This document shows positions 44,033 to 57,404 of a stretch of DNA of 64,000 nucleotides, piece after piece; the stretch's first letter is position 1; every line of letters starts with the position of its first letter. The notes beneath the pieces are model-generated. The model saw only the letters and a list, made by a program, of their open reading frames with translations. It had not been told where the DNA came from and searched no databases. Made by a program: the position numbers and the translations under genes. Source of the DNA: Cochliopodium minus (lineage: Eukaryota; Discosea; Himatismenida; Cochliopodiidae); assembly GCA_024220525.1 (NCBI GenBank), contig JAMYWO010000004.1, positions 378,270-442,269 on the forward strand, read 5' to 3'.

Positions 44033-44994
44033 ATGATTTTCAAAAAGCATTTCTCTTTCAAAAATCAATTTCCGAGCAAATTTCTTTCTACACAAACCCA
44101 TATTGATAAATATTATGATTTTGAACAAGATGAAATTCATCAATTTTTCAAATCAAAAGGATAAAAGAAATTTTCAAAAACCAACAAGATGTGAGGATAG
44201 ATAGAATTAAAGAAAAAATAAATAATTTGTGGATCTATAATTCCAATGCAATAGAAGGGAATGGGCTAAAGGAGAAAGAAGTAATGGAGATTTTGCAAAA
44301 TAAAATTTATGAAAAAAATTTGGTCCAAATCTTAGCCAAGATTTTATTGAAACAAGAAATCATAAATATGCGATAGAATACATGTTGGAAAATGAAAATA
44401 ATTTAGATACTTACTTTATCAAAACAGTTAATGCAATTTTGCTGAAGGATATAGTAGAAGTAATAAATTATGATGCTCTTGGCAACAAATTCAATAAAAA
44501 AATTAACCCGGGCTAATACAAAACAATGCCAAACTTTGTCATAGAGCCCAACGGAAATAAACATGAGTATACTGAGCCATATCAAGTTCCCTCACAAATC
44601 GATGATCTCTTACATTATGTTAATCATAGTAAACATCACAGTATTATTAAATCAGCTGTTGCGCATTACAACATGGTCAGGGTAAAAAGAAAAATTTGGA
44701 TCAAAATTAAAAAAATAAAAAAAATGTAAAAAAAAAAAAAATTTCATAAAAAATTAATAAGTTCTTCTAGATCCAAACGGTCGTGGTTCAAGGATTTTGA
44801 TGAACAATATATTAATAAGAGATGGGTTTTTTCCTTGTATCATTGAATATTCCAACAAACAAGCTTATTTCTCCAGCTTGAAGAAAGCTGATAAAGGAGA
44901 GTTCGATTTTCTGATAGCTTTTATCTGTGATTCATTAAATTTTACCCAATCCCTTGTTATGAAAATGCTGAAAGAAAATAATTACATCTTTTGA
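44033..44994 (+). pseudogene. Fic-domain protein pseudogene
   Basis: Fic enzymes transfer AMP or other groups to proteins through the motif HPFxDGNGRxxR. Pieces in three frames match one Fic protein in order: MIFKKHFSFKNQF at the start, then LWIYNSNAIEGNGL, then LENENNLDTYFIKTVNAILL, then TEPYQVPSQIDDLLHYV and SAVAHYNMVR, then DPNGRGSRILMNN and DGFFPCIIEYSN. Lesions: frame shifts near 44160 and 44315, a TAA inside the INPG...Y segment at 44514-44516, and loss of the HPF half of the active motif. Stops sit just before DPNGR (44770) and no splice joins it in phase. The catalytic His is therefore missing. Sequencing error could explain one lesion, not all. It lies between kinesin-3 and PP2A B56. 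Confidence 0.8.
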
Positions 44995-45124
44995 CTTTTA
45001 AAAAAATGTGGAATAAAAAATAATTTTTAAATAATTTTTATTTTCAAAATTTCCTTTTTTTTTTTTCTAGTTTTTTTTTAATTTTATTTTGCATTTGTTT
45101 TTGGAAAAAGTCAGGAGACAAATG

Positions 45125-48100
45125 TCATTTGTTGGAGGATTTTTTCTTACTCTTCTTCTTCTTTTGAGGGGTGGAAGTAGTTTTAATGATGTGATTTTGA
45201 ATGGCCTCATAAGTTTTCTCAGGCAAAGGCAAAGGATCGACCAAATCGAAATGATTGGACTTGATGTCGGAACCAATACTAGTATTCTGAGAAAGTTCCT
45301 CTTCACTGAAAAAAATTTGTTTTTGGATTTTGCGGTCGAAATTATCGAAAAGTTGCTGTTGTTTTTTAATTTTTGTTTCGAGGGAATCAACTTTTTTGGT
45401 TGAAGTACATTTTTCAACTGCTTTGGAATTTACATTATAAAGATACTTTACAAAAAAAAATTTTGGTTAAAATGAAAATTTAAAAAAAATTAAAAAAAAT
45501 GCAAAAATTATTGACAATTTAAAATAGAATAGTAAAAAAATAATGTTAGCAAAAAACTAAAGGTTGAAAAAAAAAATGATACAAACAAAAAATATTTTAA
45601 ATAAATATGTAAAAAAAAATAATAAAAAAAAATTGTGCAAATAAAAAAATATTAACAAAAAATATTTAAAAATAATGTGAATAAAAAATAATACAGATAA
45701 AAAATACCTTTATGACTTGAATAGAAAGTCTTTGTATCCCTTCATTCCAGTACATCTTGGAAACGTCCACTAGCACTGGGTACATGATGGGAATCAGTGT
45801 GTCTGATGAAATTGTGAAAAAATTTCTGAATTCCTAACGAAAAAGAAAAATATTAAAATAAAATGAAAATAAAAAATAAATTAAAAAATAAATAAAAAAT
45901 AAAAACAAAATTAAAAATTAAAATGAATAAAAATCAAGAATAAATTTGAAATAAAAATTAAATAATAATAAATAATGGATAAACAATAAAAAATAAAAAA
46001 TAAAACAAAAATAAAATAAGATATAAAAAATAAAAGATGAAAAATATAAAATAAAAAATAAAAAATAAAAAATAAAAAATAAATAAAAAAATAAAAAAAT
46101 AATAAAAAAATAAAAAGTAAAAATTCACAAAATAATAAAATTAGTTTTAACATAAGAATTCAAAATGAAAAAAAAGTTTAAAAATAAAAAATAAAAAATA
46201 AAAAATAAAGAAAAACAGCAAAATTTAAAATGAAAAAAAAAAAAAATTACTTCATTTTGAAACAAAAGAAGGGTTTTTTCAGCGACTTGAAAATGAGTGT
46301 TGTATATGCATTTAGAAAGTTTTTTGAAGAGGATGACCTCAATGTTTTTGAACTCCTCGATGTCCAGCAAATAAAACATGTCATCTATGGCGGAAATAAA
46401 AATGGCTTGTTTGTGACTGTTCGTGATGGGCCACACTTTTAACATGTATCTGATAACCTAACAATGGAAATAAAAAAATAATAAAAAACAATGAAAATAA
46501 TAATAATCACAAAAAAAAAAAATAAAAAATGAAAAAATAAAAATAAAAAAATAAAAAATAAAATAAAAAATAAAAAAAAAAAATTATTACATTTTCTGCT
46601 AACTTTCTTTCCTTTTCTATAAATTGACAAATACAATAAAATAATTGGGAATGAAATCCGTTGATGTAGTGAACTCTTAACAAAGGCAAAATGCTCTGGG
46701 ATGAAAAAAAAAAATTTTGAGATCTTTAAAAAATGATGAAATAAATGGAAATAAAAATCTGAACAAAATCCTGAAAAATAAAAAAAATAAAAAAAATTAA
46801 GAAAAAAATATAAATTGAAAAAAAGTATAAAAAATTAAAAAAATTGAGAAATTTAAACAAATAATCAAAATAAAAAAAAATTTACTTTGATGAGATAATC
46901 TATGTGTTCGGTCTTCAAAGGGACAGAGAAACCATTGATGATGGAGCCCAAAATCTCCAAAACCTCAGAAACACCATTGAACTTCTCGCTGCCGAAAGTG
47001 TAGGAGACGAAGAGATCAGCGATCTCCTTACGGATGAAGGGGCGGAGATGCAAAAATTTGCCGTAGATGCGATGAAGGATGGTTTTGAGGTAATCTCTCT
47101 CTCTGGGGTCTTCGGAGTCGAAGATCTTGAGGAGGTTGGAGACAAAGTTTTTGGTGAAGTGTTTCTTGGCTTTTTTTGGGTCGAAGTCGGATGATTCGAG
47201 GAATCTCACCACGAACTCGTAGACTAGCTGCAAGTGTGGCCAAGCTAGTTCGAGGACCTACAAAAAAAAAATTTGTGGAATAAAAAAATGAAAAAACAAG
47301 AAGAAACATAAAATAAAAAAAAAAGCTTTTGTTTCATTAAATTATTAAAAACTGAATATTCATGTTCCAAAAGGAAATAAAAATTTTAATAAATAAATCA
47401 AAAAAAAAAAAATAGATATGAAATAAGTAATTGAGTAATAGGGTGACTTTATGTTTAAGCAATTTAAAATAAATTTTCATTTGTTTTTATTTTTTTGAAT
47501 GTTTATAATTATTTTTTTAACAAAAATTAATAAATGAAAATTGAAAAAAAAAGATTGATAAATTAATCAAAAGACATATGTTTAAAGAAATAAAGATTGA
47601 AAAAAAAAAAGACTAATGATATGTTTTAAAAAAAAAAAGTATATACAGGCTCATCTTCTTCTGGATCACAAAAATCTCCCAAAGGATTAACTTTGGGAGG
47701 TAAATCGCGAAAGAGATTGTTGCCTATCATGATGATGACGTCCTGATAGATGGTATCTGTGATCGCATTGGTTTCTGTGGAGATATAATCGATCAATTCC
47801 AACAAAGTTTCTCTTTTGACATCTTTGGAGAGGATATCTTTCAATGGATTGCCGAAATCATAGAGATTGCTGCATTGTTTCAACTTGTCTTTAAATGTTT
47901 GTTCTCTTAGGTGTATCCCTGTCTCTAATATCTTTGGAAGTGGCCTCAATACTTCACCTGTGGATAACATGCCGAAATATGAGGAGGAGGATGTCTTGGA
48001 GGAACTCCCTTGCACCAATGGAATAAAATCCTTGTTGGGTGTGTTCCTGATTTTTGATATTACTCCTGATGATGGTGGCGTCTTTGTTTTATTTAGATAA

Positions 48101-48168
48101 AATGGGTTTTTTGATAAATTTATAAGGAAGATAATGATTTTTGTTTTAATATTTTTATATTGCTTCAT
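45125..48168 (-). CDS. PPP2R5: PP2A regulatory subunit B56 (PPP2R5)
   Basis: B' family subunit that targets protein phosphatase 2A. Six exons (48168 to about 47649, 47258-46887, about 46700-46588, 46457-46250, about 45836-45710, about 45437-45125) give about 550 residues. The N-terminal variable region is Ser/Pro-rich. Conserved HEAT-like blocks follow: [98 protein letters not shown] and [17 protein letters not shown]. The C-terminal tail is charged, with a lysine run before the stop. Introns on the plus strand are almost pure A/T microsatellite (45.84-46.25 kb). The start at 48168 gives [14 protein letters not shown] and is less certain than the rest. Confidence 0.92.
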
Positions 48169-48602
48169 TTTATAACAAGAGTTAATGTTTTATCTAGTAT
48201 ATTTGTGAATATTAGCTATATAATTTCATTTATATTTAGTTTTATTAAGGCCAATCCTTTCAATAAATCAATTTTTACCTTGGATAACTAGAAGAGGGAA
48301 AAAAGGGTTTATAATAAATATAAATATGGCAAAATAAATACAGTCCTCTTTTGGGGCGAATTCATTATATGGGTGAAATTGATATGAATATTCGATTTTT
48401 TTTTTTGTCAACACTGTATTGAAAAAAAATTCAATTTTTGGCAGAAGGAAATGTCAATTAAGATACGATTGGAAAAGGATTATTAATTTAATTTTAAAAG
48501 TAATCTTTTGGAAAATGATTAAATTTGAAAATAAAGGGGGAAAGAGATTAAATAAAAATAAATTTAATAAACAACTTTTTTTTTTGAACTTTGTTAATAT
48601 CT
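48169..48602. other. Tandem intergenic spacer between SEC23 and B56
   Basis: About 430 AT-rich bases downstream of the SEC23 stop and upstream of the B56 start, both genes on the minus strand. One 73-residue plus-strand frame has no exon support. No motif was identified. Confidence 0.45.
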
Positions 48603-51039
48603 TTAGTTGGCAACAACAATCTTTTTCAAATGCTCCATAAATACACCCAAATTGACATCTTCAGTGTTGATCTTTTGACCAGTGGTAGCAGAATCAAGGT
48701 GAGAAGAATAAGTGAAAGTAGGATCGACAGCAGCAGTGACAAAACGACCAGGACTGGAATCTTGATCGCAAATGATGAGAGTAGGAAGAGGAAAACGATA
48801 CTTGCAGATTTCTTCAGCATCAAAAATACCAGCCTCCAACAATTGAGCAAACTTTTTGTAGTTGGGTTTCTCTTGATACTTCTCATCTCTCCACTTTGCA
48901 ATTTTTTTACCGTGCCAGACAATGACTTGGAAGAAGTTATCAAGCAAAAGGATGACATCTTCTTTGAGACTTGTAGCAGACAAATTTACTGGTTCGCAAC
49001 CTTCGCCTTTGAGTGAATAAGACTCCAAAGTAGGTTGGATGATCAACAAACCGTTAGACAAGTTTTCTCTGGTCATGATATATCTGTGAACTGCAGTTTC
49101 GTCAGGACTGTTATTAAATATTTGAAGTAGTGAACCTCTTCTCAAGTGGAACATGAAAGTAGGAAACAAAGTGAAATCATCAGACAAGTTGAAAGAGTTT
49201 GGTTGATCTTTTATGTATCTTCCAAACTTGGTGACTAGCTTGATGAGCATTTTATCGATCCATCTTATCACATCGATGGTAGATTCTCCGAGATCCTCGC
49301 ACTTGAACAAAGCCATTCTAGCAATCAAAACAGCAGAAGCCTCTTGATCGAAACCTTTGGAAATCAAGGACATAGCTCTGTTAGTATCTTGAGTGGTATC
49401 AACCCATGATCTTTGAACAGTGGTTACTCTAAGGAACTTTTGTCCAGCCGAGTTATGATAGTGGGTTCTGAATTGAAGGATGAGAGGAGTTCCTGTTGGA
49501 ATTGAGTTTTGATGAAGATTCACTATTTCGAAGAAAACGGATGCGGTGTACATTGGATCAATGGAACATACTTTCCATGCAGTTGTTCCACCAACTCCGA
49601 GTGTTTCCTCAGAAATTTGAGATTCATATTTCTTTTTATTTTCCATTGAAATACCATGTGAAATAAATCCTCTGACCTTAATGTGGGCAGATGGTTGAAC
49701 TTCAATGGTGGAATCGAATCCCAAATCTAATTCTTCTTTTTCATTTCTTGCAAAGATTCTTGCGACAGAATCTCTGAAATTTTTATGTTTGAATGAATCT
49801 TCCATAACTACAGTACCACCAGTCTTTTTCAAAAGAGAAATCATTTCGAGAAATCCCAATTGATCAAGGGAAGCAGCCAAAAAGTCTACTGCGAATCCTC
49901 TCTTGGAAATTCTATCAGCCAATCCTTGGTAAAACTTGGTAGCTTTGGAAAGATAAGGTACATTATCTTGGGTGATATCGTGGTGAGAACGGATAGCCAT
50001 TTTCAATTCTTGGCTGACAACTGTACCAGGACCAAATGTGCCTTTAAAAATGAAAAATTAATAGGTTATGACAAATTTGAAGATATTTGATAATCAATTT
50101 TTCTTACAAGGTCCTCCACAGAACAACAATAAATTTCCGCTTGAAATTCCACAAGCCTCCAACAATGATGTTGCAACAGATAAAGCTGCACCAGTAGCTC
50201 TCAATGGTCTTTCGGTATCTACCAATACAGGAGTTGGATCAGTGGATAACTCTTCAATGATGTTTTCCAGATTGGTATCGCAAGCAGAATATGGACAAAG
50301 GAATCTATTACTTTGTTGATTAGGAGCATTGGTAGTTATATTTTTAGGTGGAGGTGTCAATCCCAAAAATTTGATGATGTCCTTCATTTCTGTTTCCTTT
50401 TTACCATTGAAAACAAATGATTTTGGAAGCAAATCGAATCCCAATTCGTATAATTGTACTGTTCTTCCATAGGTGATCAAACCAACAACACTCCCCTCAG
50501 GAAGGAGATTCAAGGTCATCAATATGGATGCCTTCATTGCTTGCAATTCTTCATCTTCAATGCACAAATCGATAACAAAGAAAAAGGTTGATGGAGGGGC
50601 TGGTGTTCTTGGTAAATGATATTCCATCGTAGTTAAAATTAATTCTGCAGGTCTATATTCTTGTGTGATTTGATGATATTGAGGTGGCAATTGATTTCTT
50701 TGTAAACAAAATGGACATCCCCACATCTTTCCTGTATAATCAACATTACTGAAAATATATATATTTAATATTATAAAATCACTTTGAATATTTTTTTTAT
50801 TCATACCAGAAAGGATTCAATAGACCATCACATCCTCTACATTTGACTGGCTCATAACTTACTTGATGAAAATTTTCCACCTTTTTGAGTGGATTAATTA
50901 ATACTCCAAAAGGGACAATCATTTTTGTTGCTTCCAATCTGGAAGAAGGCCAATAATTCCATGAAAATCTGACTCCATCTTTGTCTTCTTCTGTTTCAAA
51001 TTCAATAGGTGGAAGATTTGGTTGTTGAGGTTGTTGCAT
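48603..51039 (-). CDS. SEC23: SEC23, inner COPII coat and Sar1 GTPase activator
   Basis: Component of the COPII coat that buds ER-to-Golgi vesicles; it stimulates Sar1 GTP hydrolysis. Three exons (51039-50804, 50749-50107, 50042-48603) give about 772 residues, the normal SEC23 length. The start is MQQPQQPNLPPIEFETEED. Order of domains: beta-sandwich start (GVRFSWNYWPSSRLEATKM), zinc finger split by intron 1 (VKCRGCDGLLNPF, then WGCPFCLQRNQLPP), trunk domain (FFFVIDLCIEDEELQAMKAS; VGLITYGRTVQLYELGF; LLLFCGGPC), helical domain, and a gelsolin-like C-terminus (LLDNFFQVIVWHGKKIAKWR) ending LKKIVVAN. All four zinc cysteines are present. The upstream region is shared with the divergent LRR gene (about 270 bases). 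Confidence 0.96.
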
Positions 51040-51309
51040 GATTAATTTATTTTGGATAATCTCAAAAGAACTCTTTTTTTTTTTAATATCTCTTTTTAAA
51101 TTTTTTTATATATTATTTAATTTCTTTGAGCTTCGTGTTTTGCAATTTAATTTTCAAAAGTTCTTAAAATTAGGATATATTTGGTCCTATCTTGAATTTG
51201 AGATGTTGAAGACCATCCCATTTATAACATTTTTAGTTTAATTAAAAAAAAAAAGAGTTCTTTTGAAATCAAAATTAAAATATAAAATTTTATTTTTATC
51301 TATCAATTT

Positions 51310-53705
51310 ATGAAAGGCAAAAAAGGAAATAATAAGAAAGGAGGGAAATCAAAAGACATAACAATTGATGCCAATGAAGAACTCGAAGATGGAAAAATAG
51401 ATATATACATTGAAAAACTTCAAAAAACAAGAAAATTAAATGATATAGAAAGTTTTATCATCAAAGATAAAGAAATAACAGAATTATCACCATTAATTGG
51501 ACAATTTCAAAATCTAACGCATCTAAATTTATTCAGAAATAAATTAGCTAAACTTCCTGATCAAATTGGTAAACATTAATACCCAAATAACTTTCAGATA
51601 CAAATTAATATCAGTATTAATGATTTTATACTTTAATTATTCAAATACTCCTTTTCCTTTACTCAAAAAATATTTTACATAGGGAATCTTGTAAAATTGC
51701 ATACATTGAGTCTCAATGAAAATCATTTAAAAGAATTGCCATCTACAATTGGTAATTTGACAAATTTGACAATGTTGGATTGCAGATACAATAGATTGCC
51801 ACAAGTTCCTGAGGCGATAGGTTTGAAATAAATTTTCATTTAAATAATTTTAGAGGACTATAAAATTTTATATTTCAATACAGAATTTTTATATATCTAT
51901 ATCGTTATTAATTCAAGACACTTTAAATTTCAAGTTTGAATACTATAATAAACCAAACTTATCTCAAAATAAGCATCTATATTCTTAATATATCAAACAT
52001 ATACATAAAATTTCTACATTTTTAAATTAAAGCATAAAATTATACAACTCATTAATGAGTATACATTATTTTTACGGTTAAAGAAGAAGTTTCAATTATA
52101 AAATATTTTTAAACCAAATTTGTCCGATCAAGCTTATTTCTTGATATATAATACATCATCTCAAAAAAAAATTTAACAACCCTCCTTTAAAATTAATTTT
52201 CTCTTAAAAAATTTTTTTATTCAAAATATAGGAAAATGTGTTGCCATCACAAAATTATTTTTAAGATTCAATAAATTAATATCTGTGCCTGAATCATTGG
52301 GAAATCTCGTAAAATTGGAAAATTTAAGTTTAAGAAGCAATAGATTGCCAGAAATTCCCTCCTCTATCAACAAATTGGTTAATCTTGAAGTATTGGATTT
52401 ACAACACAATAAACTAATATCATTGCCACCATTAGGTAACTTCCTTCAATAAAAGAAATATATCAAAATAATCTCAAAGTATATTTATAAAATTTCATTA
52501 TTGGGAGAAGTGAATCTTCGAACATCTTCTATAACTTTTATAATATTATATCTGATAATATTATAATCCATTATTGAATATTTTCCATTTTTTTTTATAT
52601 TAAATTCAATTTATTCATTTAAAGGAAATCTACTTAAATTACAGTCGCTAGATGTTCAATACAACAAACTATCGACATTGCCAGAAGGACTAGGGCTCCT
52701 GACCAACCTCCAAGCACTCCATTTAAAATATAATCAATTGACGACAATCATCCCAGAAATAGGGAATCTTGTCAAGATCAACGAGTTAGATTTGGAAGGA
52801 AACAAACTCACAAAAATTCCTAATGAGTTGTCAAAGTTGACAGGCCTCTCCAAAATCTATTTATCCTACAATCAGTTGGCTTCCTTGCCTGAAACTTTTC
52901 ACGAAATAAATACTTTGCAGGAGTTATTGATTAACGATAACCAACTTACAGAGTAAAATTTTTTTTTTTTTGATTGAAAACAAAACTTTTATTCCAAAAT
53001 TTATCTTTCTTCTTAGAATTGATCAAATTGTAAAATTGCATCAACTCCGTATTCTTAACATTTCACACAACCATCTCAAAGGGCTGCCAGTGGAAATCAA
53101 AAACCTGGTGCACCTCAAAGAGTTTCGTGTGGCAGGTAACGATCTCTCCAAGATTGTTCCTGAGATCGGAGAGCTCAAAGCGTTGAATGTTTTGGATCTC
53201 AATGACAACATCTTAAAGACTTTGCCCCCTGAAATTGGAAACCTTAAGCAGTTGATCACTTTGCATGCTGGTGGTAATGAGTTAGAGTCTTTGCCTGATG
53301 AAGTTGGAGAATTGAGTTCTCTCGTAAAACTTTTTTTGGGTTACAACAAGTAAAAAAAGAAATGAATTCAATTTTTCTTAGAAAAAATTTACAAAATTTT
53401 TTTAAAGATTGAAATCTTTGACTTCTTTTGTCGGAAACTTGTCGGAGCTTAAGGAGCTCAACCTTGATGAGAACCAGCTCCAATCTTTGCCAGCTTCCCT
53501 CGGAAAAATGGATGGTTTGGAAGTACTCACCTTCAACGACAATGAACTCGATGATCTCCCTAATGAAATTTATAATCTTGATAATTTGAGAATCTTTGGT
53601 ATGGATGACAATCCTCTTGGTTCTATTCCCGATCACATCACTGATATGGGCAGTCAGGAAGTATTTAATTATCTGGGTGAAAGAATAAAGCAACAGAAGA
53701 AGTAG
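51310..53705 (+). CDS. Leucine-rich-repeat protein (SHOC2/Ras-suppressor-like)
   Basis: Six exons (51310-51568, 51683 to about 51821, about 52232-52435, 52625 to about 52953, about 53018-53350, about 53409-53705). After a lysine/glycine-rich start (MKGKKGNNKKGGKSKD) and a short helical lead-in come about 16-17 LRRs of the 23-residue type (L..L..LDL..N.L..LP..IGNL). The cap reads FGMDDNPLGSIPDHITDMGS and the tail ends ERIKQQKK. There is no signal peptide or membrane span, so it is intracellular. The type resembles SHOC2 and Ras-suppressor scaffolds, but no partner can be inferred. Three introns fall at the same codon of the repeat (the Gly of IG-N, phase 1), so exons carry whole repeats. Confidence 0.9.
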
Positions 53706-53982
53706 AAACCCAATTAAATCAAAAAAAAATAAAATATAAAACTATAAAAAAAAAAAAATGAGATTTGTAAAAGATATAATAAAATCAAAAGTTTCAACTT
53801 TATATCCTTTCTTTTTTTGATAGTAATGATATTAGTTTCTTTTAAAATTATCCATTTTTCTGTAATAATGTTTGTTCACAATCAAATCATTCTATCAAAT
53901 TTTTTAAAACAAATAATTAATTCACCAAAAAAAAAAAAATTGTTGCTGTTTTGATATTGGTGTACTATATTTACACCAACTA

Positions 53983-55299
53983 ATGAGAGAATATGAAATT
54001 ATTGCAATTTTGGCAGCAATTGGAGCAACAGTAATTAAACCTTTTCTATTGAGCTTTATAAAATTTTATAACTGCTTTATAGTCATTTACAATACTCGTG
54101 ATAGGGATATATTTAATAAGAAGGAAGGCAGGGAATTTAAGGAGTTTGCCCAAAACACATATGCAGTTTTCAGAATCGAAATATGCATCCAAAGTAAAAA
54201 TATTCTCCAAAAAAAAAAAATTCATAGATCCATAATATCAGAAAGGGGTATTTTATAAAATATATTGAATCAATTGCTTTGTCAATTATAATGATCCATA
54301 TGGTGAAACAATTCAATTGTTTTTAAAATCATGTTTGAACATCCCAAGAAAATCATTTGGATGTATTAACAAGATATTTATTTGTATACAGCAAATCATC
54401 TGAAATAAACAGAACCCAAAATATTTTTTTTTTTGACATAAAGCCAAATAATTTAATTGTTTGATAAAAATAATTTTAATTGAAAAATAATTGCATTAAT
54501 TTCTATTGAATTTATTTCTCCGCTTTTTAAAAAAATTGTTTGGCCTTTTGTCAAAAAAAAAAAATATTAATCATACATTCTCAAATTCATTATTAGAGAC
54601 ATCAAAGATATATAAATCTGGAATTCTATAAAGAAAAGAATATGAGGATTATGCCATCGATACCATCTAATCCATATCTCGGATGGATCACCAAGGAGTA
54701 TGTTGTGAAGAACAAAATGAATTTTTGGATCCAAATGGGAGATGAAGACATACAGAACAAATTCAAGCAGAAATCTCACTGTGCAAACTTTCGAAATCAA
54801 AAAATTGATAGCAAATTGATACACATGAAATCTTTGGTTATAAATAGCTATTTGATCTTAGGTTTGCTTTCTTTAGAATTAAAAACTTTATAAAATTATA
54901 AAATTAATTAAATAAGTATTAAATTCATTTTAATTAAAATCAAGTCCAAATAATTATTCTCTTTTTTTAAATAATAACTTTAAATATATTATAGCAAAAA
55001 ATTATCTTGAAGAAAATCATTAAAATTATTTCATTTATCAAACAGAAAAACACCTAAAAGATGTAAATAAATCTGATGAACTAATTTCTTTCACGAAAAC
55101 ACCCTCAATGAGGGAGCTTTTGGAAGAATTGATGGAAAACATAAAGGAAATGAAGAGGGAGGAAGTTAGTGTGTTTATAGACATCTACGAACTGTGCAAA
55201 TTTGGACCTGACAACTATGAGATAGATGTAGATACTTTCTTGGTTTTTTCAAATCTTTTGAAGAACATCATCACTTGCATTGATGAGGCAATTCTTTAA
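53983..55299 (+). CDS. Small single-pass membrane protein, possibly C1orf43-like
   Basis: Four exons (53983-54030, 54083-54193, 54597-54861, 55046-55299) join in phase to 225 residues. The splice of exons 1 and 2 creates an N-terminal membrane span (IIAILAAIGATSFTILVIGI) followed by basic residues YLIRRKAGN, so the bulk should be cytosolic. The rest includes NPYLGWITKEYVVKNKMNFW, SKLIHMKSLVINSYLILEKH and a helical C-terminus (SMRELLEELMENIKEMKREE, then VFIDIYELCKFGPDNYEID). Layout and length recall metazoan C1orf43 (N-terminal anchor, MK-x-L motif, C-terminal YE-x-x-x-x-G). The match is weak and from memory. All four junctions keep frame, which supports a real gene. Confidence 0.6.
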
Positions 55300-55409
55300 A
55301 GAAAACTTATTTATAAAAAAATGTACAAAAAACTTTGAAATTTCAAAAAGAAATTTTTATTTTAAAAATGTAAAAAAAAAAAAAAAAAATTTTTTTTATT
55401 TATTTTATT

Positions 55410-57179
55410 CTATTGATGACAAATATGATCTTGTTTGTTATCAACCACAATCAAAGCATCGCACTGTTGTAAACAAACAATGGCAGGTCTACTCGGAATG
55501 GTGTCATAGCAATTTGTGCTGCTGTCATAACAAACAATATCCTCCTCTTTGCCTGTTCTATCAATAACGTTATTTACAAAAGTTGTGTTAGTGGCCACCA
55601 AGGTAGCAACGTTTAAATAAATAGCTGCGCCAGAGTTGGTTTGGCTGGCTCTGTTGTCGTGTATGAGAGTGCTGTAAGTGATCCAGGTGGACCCGTTCAC
55701 TTGCCATGTTCCTCCTTTCAAGGATGTTGCCACATTAGAAATGGCTGTTCCATTATAAAGAATATTTGTTCCCTCTTTTTTAAAAGTTAAAAATCAGTGT
55801 TTTAAAATTATTTTTTTTTTTTTAATTAGTTTTTTTTAAATATAATTTACCTGTTACAGAAACAGCGCCACCACCTTGAGCAGAATTCATGACAAAGGAA
55901 ACATTCCACATAATGGTGGTACAATCAAACAAATAAAAAGCGCCACCCTCCACAGAAGCCTTCCCATTGACAGCAGCAGTGTTGTTGAACATGTTGGTGC
56001 TGCCAGACAAATGCATTGCGCCACCAGAGCCACTAACAGCGAGATTAGATTCCCAAAGAGTGTCATTAGTCCAAAAAGTGATCTGGTTACCAAAAATGCC
56101 TCCCCCATTCGATGCTTTGTTTAGCGAAAACAAAACCACGGTGGCGTTAGTCCATCCCATGTAAGACCAGATTGCTCCTCCATCTCCTAATGCGAGATTG
56201 TTGCTGAATATTCCGTTGAGGTCGAGGTAGGTCTCGCAGTTGTAGGTGTGGAAACCTGCACCATCTTTGATAGCGTTGTTGTCTACCACTGCGGTTGTGG
56301 AGAGATACAGCTGGCTCATTTCTCCGTACAGTCCTCCTCCACAACTTGCGTAATTACCTAAACATTATCCAAAATTTGAGTTAATAATTTTTTGGAATAA
56401 TTTTTGTGTTGATATAAATCGTAACATATGAGTATAATAAATTTGTAAATAAATTGTTTTTGAGGGCTATTATATTATTATGTAAAAAGCAAATTATCTT
56501 TTCTACCTGTTATATTTAATCTATCTCCATAGATTTGTGATGAATAGATATTCAATCCTCCACCATTCCCATTGCATCTATTCTTCTCCACCCTGAGATT
56601 TGACAATTGCACGACGGAATCTCTGATCTGCATCCCTGCGCCTGCACATTGGCTATCATTGAACACATTGGATGCAATCAAGCTATCTTTAACAACCACC
56701 ATATGTTGATAGACACCTGATCCATAGATGGAAATCCCTTGGTTGTTTCCACTCACAAATAATCGAGAGAGATTGCAATTCATTTGATTTCTGTTAGTTA
56801 TTTCAACCAAGATCGCTGTCTTTTTGAAATTATAGATCTCAAAATTATCGAGATAACTTTCTGTCACCAATTTGATACCTATCTGTTCATTATTCCCATT
56901 TTTTGGATAGATAGAGGCAGGTGCACTATCATTTGTTGATTTTAATTTCACTCCCTGTTTCAATGTGACTGTCTTTGAAAGATAGAATACCCCGCTTATT
57001 TCGATCATATCGTTCATTTGGCTTATTACGTCATTTGCGTACTCTATTGTTGCACATGGATTTGTTAGTCCTCCACAATTTGGTGTGTCATTTGATTTGG
57101 TTGATGATGTGTAGATTATTTTGCTTGTTATCAAACCAATGAAAAAAAATATCAAATATATGTGTAAGAAACATTTCAT
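55410..57179 (-). CDS. Secreted right-handed beta-helix protein
   Basis: Three exons (57179 to about 56507, about 56357-55851, about 55785-55410) give roughly 500 residues. The signal peptide is MKCFLHIYLIFFFIGLITSK. The next residues, DTPNCGGLTNPCATIEYAND, are a typical entry into pectate-lyase-like or polymorphic-outer-membrane-type helices. Repeats of the form G-G-G/A-(I/L/F)-(hydrophobic)-x-N and N-N-x-A follow (GNGGGLNIYSSQ, DGAGFHTYN, GDGGAIWSY, NGGGIFGNQ, SGGAMHLSGS, EGGAFYLFDC, GGGAVSVTG). Many Asn-x-Ser/Thr sites suggest glycosylation. No C-terminal anchor is seen. No catalytic residues can be assigned, so an adhesive or structural surface role is more likely than an enzyme. Divergent from F-box copy 2. 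Confidence 0.8.
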
Positions 57180-57404
57180 TTTTTTTTTTTTTTCATTATA
57201 TGAATTTGTTGTTAAGAAATTTTTACTGAATTTTCAAATTTTTTTCTTCAATTTCGGTATTAAAATAATTGTTCAAAATATTTTTCTTGTTTTTAATCCT
57301 TTTTTCTTCTTTTCTTTTTGGAGCATTGTTTGTATACAAAAATATTTTCCAATTTACCATAATTATTGATCAATTATTTCATATAACTCCAAAATAAAAA
57401 AAAA

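Noticed and set aside
44526-44729. Frame considered as a separate small gene
   Set aside because: It is the middle of the Fic homology, in order with the fragments on both sides, so it belongs to the pseudogene.
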